NCBI GenBank assembly: GCA_900766135.1
Contig: CAAFUF010000031.1
Span: forward strand, 1 to 64,000
Direction of reading: 5' to 3'
Length of the DNA: 64,000 nucleotides
Source of the DNA: Paenibacillaceae bacterium
Lineage (GTDB): Bacteria > Bacillota > Bacilli > Paenibacillales > Paenibacillaceae
The translations under genes were made by a program, and so were the position numbers. Of the stretch, positions 1 to 9,238 are shown piece after piece (the stretch's first letter is position 1; each line of letters begins with the position of its first letter). The notes below the pieces were generated by a model. That model worked only from the letters and a program-made list of their open reading frames with translations, was not told the origin of the DNA and did not search any database.

Positions 1-192
1 CGCTAGAAGATACCTCAAAGTTCCATAAATCGATGTAAACCTGTGAGATAGTGAGCATGTCTGTGATAACTAAAAACTTGTAGGTCAGGACTCCGGATTT
101 AGGGGGCCTAGCCGCTTTTACATTCGGCGGGCGGGCGAGGGAGAAATCATATCGAAATTCCGAACATGAAGCCCATATCGAAATTTCCGAAC
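1..192. other. Left-edge non-coding stretch with a short direct repeat
   Basis: I see no credible gene in the first ~380 bases. Near positions 148-165 and 174-192 the near-identical string CATATCGAAATTCCGAAC occurs twice (second copy with one extra T), 26 bp apart, just before a terminator. It may be the tail of a transcription unit whose gene lies left of the window. Confidence 0.35.
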
Positions 193-225
193 AAGGCCCC
201 CCGTGCAATGGGGCCTTTTTTTGTC
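193..225 (+). terminator. Rho-independent terminator of an upstream unit
   Basis: Stem AAGGCCCC (193-200) pairs with GGGGCCTT (210-217) around a short loop and runs into seven T residues. It separates whatever lies to the left from the mannan operon promoter. Confidence 0.8.
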
Positions 226-293
226 GTACAAGAAAGTAGAGGGGGACGTTTGATATGTGTTTTATATACCAGCAACATCGATATTTTTCCCTA

Positions 294-322
294 TTGACAT
301 AATGATATGATACTAATATACT
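294..322 (+). promoter_or_regulatory. Near-consensus sigma-A promoter of the mannan operon
   Basis: TTGACA at 294-299 and TATACT at 317-322 are separated by 17 bp. The expected transcription start falls about 7 bp downstream, inside the cre-like box at 329-346. Confidence 0.8.
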
Positions 323-328
323 ATGCTT

Positions 329-346
329 ATTGAAAACGCTTTAATT
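329..346 (+). promoter_or_regulatory. cre-like box (CcpA operator candidate)
   Basis: The string ATTGAAAACGCTTTAATT at 329-346 matches the catabolite-responsive-element pattern (WTGNAANCGNWWNCA type) with the central AACGCT core; the final CA is AA. It covers the predicted transcription start, a position where CcpA normally blocks transcription, so the operon is probably shut off by preferred sugars. Confidence 0.6.
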
Positions 347-383
347 GCTTTGTTATTCGAAACGAAAAGGGGAGGTTTACGAA

Positions 384-1703
384 ATGAAAAAGTGGATGCT
401 TGTGATGCTGGTGACCGTCCTGTTTGGAGCGATGCTGGCCGGTTGTGGAGGAGGCGGCAACGGCGGCAGTGCAGGTAACGGCGGCAATGGTGGCAACAGT
501 GGTGGCAGCGGTGATAGCGGCAGTACCAAAAAAGTGAAGCTGACGTTCTGGGGCGACTGGGGCGGCGAAGGACAGAAGCAATTCGAGACGATGGTCGACG
601 CCTTCAACAAATCGCAGGACAAAATCGAAGTCAAATACGTGCTTCAGCAGGATATGGTCACGAAGTTCCTGACCGCCGCGACGAGCGGCGGGTCGCCGGA
701 CATTTTATTCTGGGACCGCTGGAGAACGGCGCTGTACGCTCCGAAAAACGTGCTTCGCCCGATTGATGAATATATGGAGCGCGACGGCGTGAACAAAAGC
801 GATTTCTACGACGAGTCTTTGAAGGAATTGACCAATAACGATAAATTGTACGGTCTGCCGTTGACGGTGGATGCCCGCGCGTTGTTCTACAACAAAAAGA
901 TGTTTGCGGATGCGGGCTTGGAGGCGCCGACGACGTGGGACGAATTGGAGCAGGCCGCCAAGACGCTGACGAAGTGGAACGGCAGCAAACTCGAAACCGC
1001 AGGTTTCTCCATGGCCGATCCGGGGCTGTTTAACATGTATCTGCAGCAAGCCGGCGGGCAAATGCTCGGCGAGGACGGCAAAACCAACTTCAACAATGAG
1101 CAGGGCAAGCAGGTTCTGGAGTTTTGGCAGCGTTTGCTGAACGAGGACAAAGTATACAAGGTCGGCTTCGAAAAAGGTCTCGGCGAAGGCACCGACGCGT
1201 TCGTAACGGGCAAGGTGGCCATGCTGTACACCGGGCCTTGGATGATGAGCACTTACAATAAATACGGCAAGGATCTGGAATACGGCATCGTTCCGCCTCC
1301 TGCAGGACCTAACGGCGACAAGGGCAGCGTCATGGGCGGCTTCGGGCTCGTCATCCCGCAAGGCTCCAAGCATCCCGACGAAGCGTGGGAGTTCATCAAG
1401 TGGTGGACGGCGAACAAGGACAACGCCTTGCTGTGGGCGAAAACGAGCTTGAACCTGCCGGGCTTCAAGCCGACGCTCGAGGATCCGTTCTTTACCGAGG
1501 ATCCGTTGTGGAAGCCGTTTACGGAGACGCTGGAATTCGCCAAAACGCGTCCGACGCACCCGGGTTATTCCGTCATGGAAGAGAACGCGCTGATTCCGAA
1601 TCTGGAGCTGCTGCTGCAGAACAAGCAATCGATCGACGATACGCTGAAAAAGGCCCAAGAGCAAGGCGACAAGCTGCTCGCGGAAAATGCGGTCGTGAAG
1701 TAA
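384..1703 (+). CDS. Lipoprotein sugar-binding protein of CUT1 ABC importer (alpha-mannan locus)
   Basis: Extracellular solute-binding protein, family 1, that captures oligosaccharides for the two permeases downstream. The 439-residue product begins with a hydrophobic signal peptide and lipobox LAGC (residues 18-21), followed by a Gly/Asn/Ser-rich linker that tethers it to the membrane. The start at 384 is chosen because GGGGAGG lies 8-9 bases upstream; an in-frame ATG at 345 has no ribosome site. The MalE-like fold signature GLPLTVDARALFYNKKMF is visible. With GH76 and GH125 genes behind it, the likely ligand is a manno-oligosaccharide with alpha-1,6 linkages (inference from context). Confidence 0.9.
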   Translation: MKKWMLVMLVTVLFGAMLAGCGGGGNGGSAGNGGNGGNSGGSGDSGSTKKVKLTFWGDWGGEGQKQFETMVDAFNKSQDKIEVKYVLQQDMVTKFLTAATSGGSPDILFWDRWRTALYAPKNVLRPIDEYMERDGVNKSDFYDESLKELTNNDKLYGLPLTVDARALFYNKKMFADAGLEAPTTWDELEQAAKTLTKWNGSKLETAGFSMADPGLFNMYLQQAGGQMLGEDGKTNFNNEQGKQVLEFWQRLLNEDKVYKVGFEKGLGEGTDAFVTGKVAMLYTGPWMMSTYNKYGKDLEYGIVPPPAGPNGDKGSVMGGFGLVIPQGSKHPDEAWEFIKWWTANKDNALLWAKTSLNLPGFKPTLEDPFFTEDPLWKPFTETLEFAKTRPTHPGYSVMEENALIPNLELLLQNKQSIDDTLKKAQEQGDKLLAENAVVK

Positions 1704-1731
1704 AAACCGGCCTCTGAAAGGGGAGCGAAGA

Positions 1732-2619
1732 ATGGCATCCGTCCATAAGCTCGAACGGCATCAGGCCCGAATGGCCTATCTGTTCATTACGCCAACCATG
1801 CTGTTGTTTGCCGTATTCATGGTCATCCCCGTCGTGATGGCCCTATATCTCAGCTTCACCAACTATGACGTACTGAGCAGCAACGATTGGGTCGGTCTGG
1901 ACAATTACCGCCGCCTGATCGACGACACGCTACTCTGGCAGACTTTTGTGAATGTGTTCTACTACGCGATTGTTTTCGTACCGCTAAATTTGTTGATTTC
2001 CCTGCTGCTGGCGATGCTGCTCAACAAAAAGAAGGGCGGGGTCAAGCTGTTCCGCACGTTTTATTACCTGCCGACCTTGACCTCGGCCGTCGCCGCGGCC
2101 ACCGTGTGGATCTGGATGCTGCATCCGGAATACGGTCTGATTAACGGGCTGCTCTCGTATCTCGGCATCACCGGCCCGGCTTGGGTCTCGCAGACGGAAA
2201 CGGCCATGTTGTCGATCATCGTCATGACGTTGTGGCAGTCGGTCGGCTCCAACATGATCATTTATTTGGCCGGCCTTCAGGGCGTGCCGGATTACCTGTA
2301 CGAATCGGCCCGGCTGGACGGGGCGTCACGGTTCGCCTGCTTCCGCTATATCACTTGGCCGCAGCTTCGCCCGACGACGTTCCTCGTCAGCGTCCTGTCG
2401 ATCATCGGAGCCTTGCAGCTGTTCGACCAGGCGTTCGTCTTGACGCAGGGCGGGCCGGCCAACGTCACCAAAACCCCGGTGTACCTGATCTACCAGCAAG
2501 GCTTTAACCAGCTGCAGATGGGGTATGCTTCGGCGCAGGCGTTCGTGCTGGCGATGGCGATTCTCGTATTTTCGCTGGTTAGCATGAAAATCACCAAAGC
2601 GGAGGAGCCGATCGTATGA
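1732..2619 (+). CDS. CUT1 ABC importer permease, MalF-like
   Basis: Membrane-spanning subunit, 295 residues with about six hydrophobic segments. The cytoplasmic EAA loop that docks the ATPase is visible (ESARLDGASRFACFRYITWP). A strong AAAGGGGAG site precedes the ATG. It pairs with the MalG-like permease, whose start codon overlaps its stop, and with the upstream lipoprotein. No ATPase gene accompanies them, as is usual for Firmicute sugar importers that borrow a shared MsmX-type ATPase. Confidence 0.92.
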   Translation: MASVHKLERHQARMAYLFITPTMLLFAVFMVIPVVMALYLSFTNYDVLSSNDWVGLDNYRRLIDDTLLWQTFVNVFYYAIVFVPLNLLISLLLAMLLNKKKGGVKLFRTFYYLPTLTSAVAAATVWIWMLHPEYGLINGLLSYLGITGPAWVSQTETAMLSIIVMTLWQSVGSNMIIYLAGLQGVPDYLYESARLDGASRFACFRYITWPQLRPTTFLVSVLSIIGALQLFDQAFVLTQGGPANVTKTPVYLIYQQGFNQLQMGYASAQAFVLAMAILVFSLVSMKITKAEEPIV

Positions 2620-3542
2620 CGAATCAAGAAACGACGAGAACCGGCATCGGCACCCGCCACGTCCAATTGGGCGTACCGATGCAGAAAAGATTGGCGAACC
2701 TGTTGTTTTATACGGTCGGCGCCATCATCGCGGTCATTATGTTTTTGCCCTTTTACTGGAGCGTGCTCACTTCCTTTAAACCGGATGAAGAGATGTTCTC
2801 CATGCCGATTAAATGGTTCACGACGAACCTCACTTTCGAGCACTACTACAACGCGTTTACGACCGTGCCTTTCGGGCTTTATTTCTGGAACTCCTTTTTG
2901 CTGGCGGCGGTCGGGGTGTTGTTCAACCTGTTCTTCGGCTCGCTGAGCGGCTATGCGTTCGCCAAGCTGAACTTCCGGATGAATCAGCCGTTCTTCCGGA
3001 TCCTGCTCGTCTCCATGATGGTGCCGGGGATCGTCACGATGATCCCCAGCGTGTACGTGCTGCGCCATATCCCTCTGGTCGGCGGCAACGACCTGTTCGG
3101 CAGCGGCGGGAACGGGCTGATGAACTCGTTTTGGGGCATCATTTTGCCGGGGGCTTCCGGCACGTTTGCGGTGTTCTTCATGCGCCAGTTCTTCCTGACG
3201 CTGCCGAAAGACATGATGGAAATGGCCCGGATCGAAGGCTGCGGCGAGTTCAAAATCTTCTGGCGCATTTATCTGCCGCTGACCAAGCCGGCGTTGGCCA
3301 CGCTCGGGATCTTCACGTTCCAGGCGGGCTGGAACGGCTTCCTGTGGCCGATGATCGTGCTGAACGATCCGGCCAAGGCGACGATCCAAATGGGGTTGCA
3401 GGCTTTTTCGTACAACTATCAAACGGACTACGGACCGATGATGGCGGGAGCGCTGGTGGCGATCCTGCCGATTCTGGTGCTGTTCCTGCTGCTGCAGCGG
3501 TATTTTATCCAGGGCATTGCCTTTAGCGGAATCAAGGGATAG
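2616..3542 (+). CDS. CUT1 ABC importer permease, MalG-like
   Basis: Second permease subunit, 308 residues, six predicted membrane segments. The start overlaps the preceding stop by 4 bp (ATGA), so the two are probably translationally coupled. The EAA motif reads EMARIEGCGEFKIFWRIYLP. A Gly/Asn-rich loop (GGNDLFGSGGNG) sits between membrane segments; the same loop occurs in the permease at 38058-38933. Imports the mannan breakdown products predicted for this locus. Confidence 0.92.
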   Translation: MTNQETTRTGIGTRHVQLGVPMQKRLANLLFYTVGAIIAVIMFLPFYWSVLTSFKPDEEMFSMPIKWFTTNLTFEHYYNAFTTVPFGLYFWNSFLLAAVGVLFNLFFGSLSGYAFAKLNFRMNQPFFRILLVSMMVPGIVTMIPSVYVLRHIPLVGGNDLFGSGGNGLMNSFWGIILPGASGTFAVFFMRQFFLTLPKDMMEMARIEGCGEFKIFWRIYLPLTKPALATLGIFTFQAGWNGFLWPMIVLNDPAKATIQMGLQAFSYNYQTDYGPMMAGALVAILPILVLFLLLQRYFIQGIAFSGIKG

Positions 3543-3561
3543 GACAGATGGGAGAGATCAC

Positions 3562-4647
3562 ATGAAGACCACCACGAAGGAAACCGACGTGCGGCGGCAG
3601 CGGGCCGATCTGGCCCAGACCGCGCTGGATGAAGGGTTCTGGAACGAAGAGATCCGGATGTACAATATTCAAACGCCTTGCGAAAACGGGGCGTGCAACG
3701 AGATTTTTCATTACTGGTGGATGGCGCATGCGGTTGACGTGCTGGTTGACGGGCTGCGGCGCACAGGGGAGCGGCGGTATGCCGAGCGGCTGGAGGAGCT
3801 GTACGACGGCCTCCTTCGACGGAACGGCGGCGCCTGGCCCAATGAGCTGTACGATGATATGGAGTGGATGGCGCTCGCCTGGCTGCGGGCCTATCAGGCG
3901 ACCGGCGAACCGCGCTACAAGGAGGCGACCCTCCTGCTGTGGCAGGACATCCAAACCGGATGGAACGAGCAGATGGGCGGCGGGATCGCCTGGCAGAAAT
4001 CGCAGCTGGACTATAAAAACACCCCGGCCAACGCCCCCGCCGTCATCCTGGCGGCAAGGTTATACCAAGCGTTTGGCGATCCGGACGATTGGGCTTGGGC
4101 CCAGCGAATTTACGATTGGCAGGCGGCGAACCTGGTCGACCCGGCCACCGACCTGGTGTGGGACGGCATGAACCGGACGGGAGACGGCGCGATCGACAAG
4201 GATTGGAAGTTCACTTACTGCCAAGGCGTCTTTATCGGAGCTTCCGTGGAGATGTACCGGGTCAGCGGGGAAGCGGCTTTCCTGGAGGCGGCGCTTCGCA
4301 CGTTTGGCGTCGTCCTCCGGGAGTTCACCTCCGGCGAAACCGGTCTATTGCCGGAGGAAGGGGACGGCGACGCCGGGCTGTTCAAAGGCATCCTGATCCG
4401 CTACTTGGCGCAGCTGGCCCAAGCGGCCCCGGACCATCGCGAAGTCGCCGAGTACGTCGGCCTTCAGGCGGAACGCGCCTGGAGCCGGCTGGCCGTTCCG
4501 GAGCAACCGCGCTTCGGCACGGATTGGAGCCGAGGCCCTGCGCCGGAGGCAACCGTCTCGCTCAGCTCGCAGCTGAGCGGCGTCATGCTGATGGAGGCGG
4601 CCTCAGGGCTAACGCCGGATGCCGCACCCGAAGGGGAGACGCCGTGA
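3562..4647 (+). CDS. GH76 alpha-1,6-mannanase-family enzyme, cytoplasmic, copy 1
   Basis: Glycoside hydrolase family 76 (endo-alpha-1,6-mannanase type), 361 residues. The hallmark adjacent aspartates appear as YDDMEW (Asp98-Asp99), and the family repeats of an (alpha/alpha)6 barrel (LAWLRAYQATGEPRY; KNTPANAPA; DKDWKFTYCQG) follow. There is no signal peptide, so it should act on imported oligomers inside the cell. The start at 3562 follows GGGAGAG; an upstream in-frame ATG at 3517 lies inside the permease gene. It is a close paralogue of the next gene, whose ATG overlaps its stop codon. GH76 members also include transglycosylases, so the exact reaction is uncertain. Confidence 0.9.
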   Translation: MKTTTKETDVRRQRADLAQTALDEGFWNEEIRMYNIQTPCENGACNEIFHYWWMAHAVDVLVDGLRRTGERRYAERLEELYDGLLRRNGGAWPNELYDDMEWMALAWLRAYQATGEPRYKEATLLLWQDIQTGWNEQMGGGIAWQKSQLDYKNTPANAPAVILAARLYQAFGDPDDWAWAQRIYDWQAANLVDPATDLVWDGMNRTGDGAIDKDWKFTYCQGVFIGASVEMYRVSGEAAFLEAALRTFGVVLREFTSGETGLLPEEGDGDAGLFKGILIRYLAQLAQAAPDHREVAEYVGLQAERAWSRLAVPEQPRFGTDWSRGPAPEATVSLSSQLSGVMLMEAASGLTPDAAPEGETP

Positions 4648-5711
4648 TGGACCGCCGCGAACTGGACTGGGCCCCTCTGGCGGAACGCATGCACCGCGAC
4701 CTGATCGCCTGCTACCTGAATGAACAGACCGGCATCCTGGACCAGTGGTATCCGCGCGCGGCGGGGCGGGCGGGCGAAAATTTCTACTACTGGTGGCAAG
4801 CCCACGTCCTCGACGTGCTGGTGGACGCCTACGAGCGGACCGGCGACCCGGCGCTGCCGGATCGGATGCGGCGGTTTTGCCGCAGTCTGGAATATTACAA
4901 CGGCGGAACGTTTACCCATAACTATTACGACGATATGGAGTGGACGGCGCTGGCGCTGCTGCGGGCTTACCGGGCGACCGGCGAGCCTTGGTACGAGGAA
5001 AAGGTGCAAGAGCTGTGGACGGACATCCAAACCGCCTGGAATGAGCATTGCGGCGGCGGGATGGCGTGGAAGAAGGATCAGCTGGATTACAAGAATACCC
5101 CGGCCAACGCGCCCGCTGCGATTCTTGCTGCCCGGCTCTACGGCTTGTCTGGACGGCCTGACGATCTTGCATGGGCCAAACGAATTTACGAGTGGAACAA
5201 AACCCATCTGGTCGACCCCGAAACCGGCTTTGTCTGGGACGGCATGAACCGTACCGGGGACGGAACGATCGATAAGGACTGGAAGTTCACCTATTGCCAG
5301 GGCGTCTTTATCGGCGCGGGCGTCGAGCTGTACCGCATCACCGGCGAATCGGCGTATCTGGAGGATGCCAGACGGACCGCCGCCGCCTGCTTCGAGGAGC
5401 TGGCTGAGCCCGTCATCGGGCTGCTTCCCGGGGAAGGCATCGACGATACCGGGTTGTTCAAAGGGATCCTCATTCGCTACCTCGTCCGTCTTCTGGAGGT
5501 CGACCCGGCGTGTCCGCACGTTCGGGAGGTCATTCTCGCCAATGCGGAGACGCTCCGGTCCGACGGGTTGCTCGAGAACCCCCTCTTGTGCGGCCCTTCC
5601 TGGAAGGAGCCGCCCGCCTTGCCGGTCCAGCTCAGCGTCCAGCTGAGCGGCCTGATGCTGCTGGAAGCGGCGGCAAAGCTGGAGGTGCGGAGCGAAGAAG
5701 CTGCGCAGTAA
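4647..5711 (+). CDS. GH76 alpha-1,6-mannanase-family enzyme, cytoplasmic, copy 2
   Basis: Second GH76 enzyme, 354 residues, with the Asp-Asp pair at 95-96 (YYDDMEW). It shares long near-identical stretches with the upstream gene (for example DGMNRTGDG, DKDWKFTYCQGVFIGA), which points to a tandem duplication followed by divergence in the N-terminal and C-terminal parts. The ATG overlaps the previous stop (TGATG), with AAGGGGAG 8 bases before it; a GTG one codon earlier is an alternative. There is no signal peptide. Two cytoplasmic paralogues suggest different chain-length or branching preference (inference). Confidence 0.9.
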   Translation: MDRRELDWAPLAERMHRDLIACYLNEQTGILDQWYPRAAGRAGENFYYWWQAHVLDVLVDAYERTGDPALPDRMRRFCRSLEYYNGGTFTHNYYDDMEWTALALLRAYRATGEPWYEEKVQELWTDIQTAWNEHCGGGMAWKKDQLDYKNTPANAPAAILAARLYGLSGRPDDLAWAKRIYEWNKTHLVDPETGFVWDGMNRTGDGTIDKDWKFTYCQGVFIGAGVELYRITGESAYLEDARRTAAACFEELAEPVIGLLPGEGIDDTGLFKGILIRYLVRLLEVDPACPHVREVILANAETLRSDGLLENPLLCGPSWKEPPALPVQLSVQLSGLMLLEAAAKLEVRSEEAAQ

Positions 5712-5758
5712 GGGAACCATGAACGACCGATCACTAGATTAAACGGAGGAGAGAAATC

Positions 5759-7027
5759 ATGACTGAGCAACTGACCCAAACCGACATCATCGCGTTGGTG
5801 GAAACGAAGATGAAGCATCGCCCGAAAATCGTGGAGATGTTCAAACGGTGTTACGAAAATACGCTGGAAACGACGATCCATCGCCACGAGGACGGGACGG
5901 TGTTTATGCTAACCGGCGACATTCCGGCCATGTGGCTGCGCGATTCCGTCAACCAGCTCCGGCCGTATCTCATCCCGGCGGCGAAGGATGCCGGCTTGCG
6001 CGAGATCATCGAAGGCGTGCTGATGACGCAATGCCAATCGATCTTGCGGGATCCGTACGCCAATGCGTTTAACGAATTCGAGAATTTTCGCGGCCATCAA
6101 TCGGATTTAACCGAAATGTCCGGCTGGATTTGGGAGCGCAAATACGAGGTGGATTCGTTATGTTATCCCGTACAACTGGCGTACCTTTACTGGAAAAATA
6201 CCGGGGAGACCCGCCACTTCACGCCGGAATTCAAGCAAGCGGCCGAATTGATCCTGCAAACCTGGCGGACCGAGCAGCGGCACGAGGAACACTCGAAGTA
6301 TACGTTTGTCCGGGAGAACAGCGGGGAAACCGATAGGCTCCCCGGACCGGTGGCGTATACGGGCATGACGTGGTCAGGTTTCCGCCCGAGTGACGATTCC
6401 TGCAAATACGGTTACCTCGTTCCGTCGAACCTGTTTGCGATCGTTGTGCTGGGTTATTTGCTGGAGATCAACGAGCGGTTTTACGGGGACGACGCTTTCG
6501 CCGATGAGGCGCGCGCGCTGCGGGAGGACATTCGGCAGGGGGTTGAACGGTACGCCGTCATTGAGGACGCGGAGTTCGGAAAGGTATACGCGTATGAGGT
6601 TGACGGGCTTGGCGGCGTGAATCTGATGGATGACGCCAATGTGCCCAGCTTGTTGTCGCTGCCTTATCTTGATTTCTGCAGCAAAGACGATCCGATCTAT
6701 CTGAACACGCGCCGGATGATCCTGAGTCGCCGCAATCCTTACTACTATGAAGGAACCTATGCCAAAGGGATCGGCAGCCCGCACACTCCCCCGGACTACA
6801 TCTGGCACATCGCCTTATCTATCCAGGGGATCACTGCACTCGAAGAATCGGAAAAGCTGGACATCCTGGGCATGTTCGAACGAACCGATGCCGGAACGAA
6901 TTTGGTGCACGAAGGTTTCCATAAGGATAATCCTTCGGAATACTCGCGGGAATGGTTCTCCTGGTCCAATGCCATGTTCGTCGAATTCGTGCTCAGTTTG
7001 TGCGGCCTGGAAATTGCCATGCGCTAG
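5759..7027 (+). CDS. GH125 exo-alpha-1,6-mannosidase
   Basis: Family 125 enzymes remove single mannoses from the non-reducing end of alpha-1,6-mannosides by inversion, without a metal. The 422-residue protein carries the family signature TGDIPAMWLRDS near residues 52-63, followed by NQLRPYL, and further on KYGYLVPSNLFA and YAKGIGSPHTPP. Length fits the family (~420-430). There is no signal peptide. GGAGGAG lies 7 bases before the ATG. It completes the intracellular steps: GH76 shortens and GH125 releases mannose. Confidence 0.92.
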   Translation: MTEQLTQTDIIALVETKMKHRPKIVEMFKRCYENTLETTIHRHEDGTVFMLTGDIPAMWLRDSVNQLRPYLIPAAKDAGLREIIEGVLMTQCQSILRDPYANAFNEFENFRGHQSDLTEMSGWIWERKYEVDSLCYPVQLAYLYWKNTGETRHFTPEFKQAAELILQTWRTEQRHEEHSKYTFVRENSGETDRLPGPVAYTGMTWSGFRPSDDSCKYGYLVPSNLFAIVVLGYLLEINERFYGDDAFADEARALREDIRQGVERYAVIEDAEFGKVYAYEVDGLGGVNLMDDANVPSLLSLPYLDFCSKDDPIYLNTRRMILSRRNPYYYEGTYAKGIGSPHTPPDYIWHIALSIQGITALEESEKLDILGMFERTDAGTNLVHEGFHKDNPSEYSREWFSWSNAMFVEFVLSLCGLEIAMR

Positions 7028-7066
7028 CTTTCAGTACGGAATCAATCCGCAAATGGAGGTTTTGCC

Positions 7067-9238
7067 GTGAACGGGAATCAGGTGAAAAGAACAGTTTCAA
7101 AATTATTAGCGCTAACCTTGACGATGGCGCTCTCCATATCGTTGTTGGCCGGAGCGAAGGCTTCGGAGGCCCAAGCGGCCGGCTTCAGTTCCGCGGATGC
7201 GGACGCTGTGATCAAGGCGTTTAACGCCAAGTTCTGGGATCCGCAGGCCAAGTACTATTGGGCCGATTCCAATCGCGGCTCCAACTACCAGGGTTTCTGG
7301 GTGGAAGCCGAGCTATGGGAAATGGTCATGGACGCTTATCTTCGCACGTCGGACCCGGAACTGAAGGCGCAGCTCCGCGCCCAGATCGACGATATTTTCG
7401 ATGGCGCCGTTCTCAAAGATGGCGAGGACTGGACGAACAATCCGTTTAACGATGACATCATGTGGTGGGCGATGGCTAGTGCAAGAGCCTATCAAATCAC
7501 CGGGGAAGCCCGCTACCTGGACAAAGCGAAATATTACTTTGATTTTGTATACGATACCCAGTGGGATGAAGAATTTGCGAACGGCGGTTTGTGGTGGCTG
7601 AACAGCGAGCATGTCACGAAGAACGCTTGCATTAACTTCCCGGCAGCCGAAGCGGCGGTGTACCTGTACGAGATCACGGAGGACTCGCATTACCTGGAGG
7701 CGGCGACCCGTATTTACCGTTGGGGCAAAACGATGCTGACGGACGGAAACGGCAAGGTATTCGACCGGATTGAACCGGATCGTGGACCTGTGCCGGACGC
7801 CACGCATTACAATCAAGGGACGTTTATCGGTGCCGCGACCATGCTGCATCGGATTACCGGCGATAAGGTGTATCTGGAGGATGCGATCCAGGCCGCCCAA
7901 TTTACGATGGCACATCAGACGGAAGCGAACGGACTGCTGGGTTATGAAGGCCCGAACGGGGACCTGAAAGGCGGCAAAACGATCCTGCTGCGCAATTTGG
8001 CGTATCTGCAGCAAGCGGTGGATGGCAGCAAATCACGAGCTCATCGGGAGTTTGAACGGATGTTCGACGATTGGCTGGCTTTTAATGCGGCCATGGCTTG
8101 GAGTCATCGGAACGCAGAGGGCATCGTCGACGGGAACTGGATCGGGCAGCTGTTGTCCGGCACTTATGAATCCTGGGCGGCGTCCAGCGCTGTTCAGGCA
8201 TTGACGGTCGTACAGCCAAAGCCCACGGTCCCGGTTTATCCGGAGAAGCCGGCCGATCAACGAATTGAGGCGGAAAAATACAACATCGGCCAAGGCTTCG
8301 TGCTGGAGGGCAGCGCGGAAGGCACCTTGCAGCTGGGCGGGATGAAGCACGGACACACCGCGGTCTACAAAAACGTCGATTTCGGGACGACGGGAGCCGT
8401 CGGCTTCATCGCCCGGGCAGCCAGCGGAACGTCCGGCGGATCGATCGAAATCCGGCTGGACGCCGGAGACGGACCGAAGATCGGTACGGTCCGGGTCGAA
8501 GGCACGGGCGGCTGGAACCAGTTCATCGATGCGGTTGCCGTGCTCAGGGACGACCAGGGCAATCCGGTGACCGTGACCGGCAAGCATGATGTTTACTTCA
8601 CTTTTGTCAAAGCGGATGACGATTATCTGTTTAACTTGAATTGGTTCCGGTTTACGGAGAACGATCCGACGAGAACCGATGCCTATGCCAAACGGAAGGC
8701 CGGCGATTCCGACGCCAGCTCCGGGGTAAGCCGAAACGGCGAGCACGGCTTCCTGGAGGGGATCACGAACGGTGCGTACGTTCGGTATGAGGGCATCGAT
8801 TTCGGCAGCGGAGCGGCCGGGATCACGGCGCATGTCGCGAGCGGGAACCGCGGCGGAACGATCGAAGTGAAGCTGGACAGCCTGAACGGGCCAACCGTGG
8901 GTACCCTTCAGATTCCCGTTGTAGGCGACTGGGCGACATGGATCGACGTGATGTCCACGATCGACGATACGGCGGCGGCCGGCATCCATGACGTCTACCT
9001 GGTGTTCCATGGCACGGACGGCAGCGATTTTCCGTGTAATCTGGACTGGTTCAGCTTCACGACGGTCAAAGGCAAGGCCCAGGATGCTTATGGCAAGCTG
9101 GAGGCCGAAAGCTATACGACCGGCTCGGGTTGCGGTACGGAGCAAGGCGGGGTCAGACGTATCTCGCCGGGATGTACGGACCTAACCAACCTTTTGCGAT
9201 GTACAACTTCGTTGACTTTGGCGAAGGCGGCGAATTAA
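7067..9238 (+). CDS. Secreted GH76 endo-alpha-1,6-mannanase with CBM6 modules (frame breaks at ~9150)
   Basis: GTG start preceded by ATGGAGG. A Sec signal peptide (about residues 1-36, cleavage after a SEAQAA-type site) is followed by a GH76 domain (about 40-370) with the catalytic Asp129-Asp130 in NPFNDDIMWW. Two CBM6-like beta-sandwich modules follow (about 400-530 and 535-665; repeated GGSIEIRLD/GGTIEVKLD and GGW.. or GDW.. motifs). A third module starts at KLEAESYT but shifts frame in the G-run at 9149-9152 and ends after 723 residues in unrelated sequence. It is the only secreted enzyme of the locus and probably makes the initial cuts in yeast or fungal cell-wall mannan. Confidence 0.88.
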   Translation: MNGNQVKRTVSKLLALTLTMALSISLLAGAKASEAQAAGFSSADADAVIKAFNAKFWDPQAKYYWADSNRGSNYQGFWVEAELWEMVMDAYLRTSDPELKAQLRAQIDDIFDGAVLKDGEDWTNNPFNDDIMWWAMASARAYQITGEARYLDKAKYYFDFVYDTQWDEEFANGGLWWLNSEHVTKNACINFPAAEAAVYLYEITEDSHYLEAATRIYRWGKTMLTDGNGKVFDRIEPDRGPVPDATHYNQGTFIGAATMLHRITGDKVYLEDAIQAAQFTMAHQTEANGLLGYEGPNGDLKGGKTILLRNLAYLQQAVDGSKSRAHREFERMFDDWLAFNAAMAWSHRNAEGIVDGNWIGQLLSGTYESWAASSAVQALTVVQPKPTVPVYPEKPADQRIEAEKYNIGQGFVLEGSAEGTLQLGGMKHGHTAVYKNVDFGTTGAVGFIARAASGTSGGSIEIRLDAGDGPKIGTVRVEGTGGWNQFIDAVAVLRDDQGNPVTVTGKHDVYFTFVKADDDYLFNLNWFRFTENDPTRTDAYAKRKAGDSDASSGVSRNGEHGFLEGITNGAYVRYEGIDFGSGAAGITAHVASGNRGGTIEVKLDSLNGPTVGTLQIPVVGDWATWIDVMSTIDDTAAAGIHDVYLVFHGTDGSDFPCNLDWFSFTTVKGKAQDAYGKLEAESYTTGSGCGTEQGGVRRISPGCTDLTNLLRCTTSLTLAKAAN

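Noticed and set aside
705..1664. Long minus-strand frame (319 codons) opposite the first binding protein
   Set aside because: Arg/Leu/Gln-rich shadow of a high-GC3 gene, no ribosome site, no recognisable motif. The plus-strand lipoprotein is certain.
2490..3422. 310-codon minus-strand frame opposite the MalG-like permease
   Set aside because: Composition dominated by His/Arg/Gln from antisense reading; the permease with EAA motif explains the region.
4464..5720. 418-codon minus-strand frame opposite the second GH76
   Set aside because: Antisense shadow; the opposite strand encodes GH76 with catalytic Asp pair.
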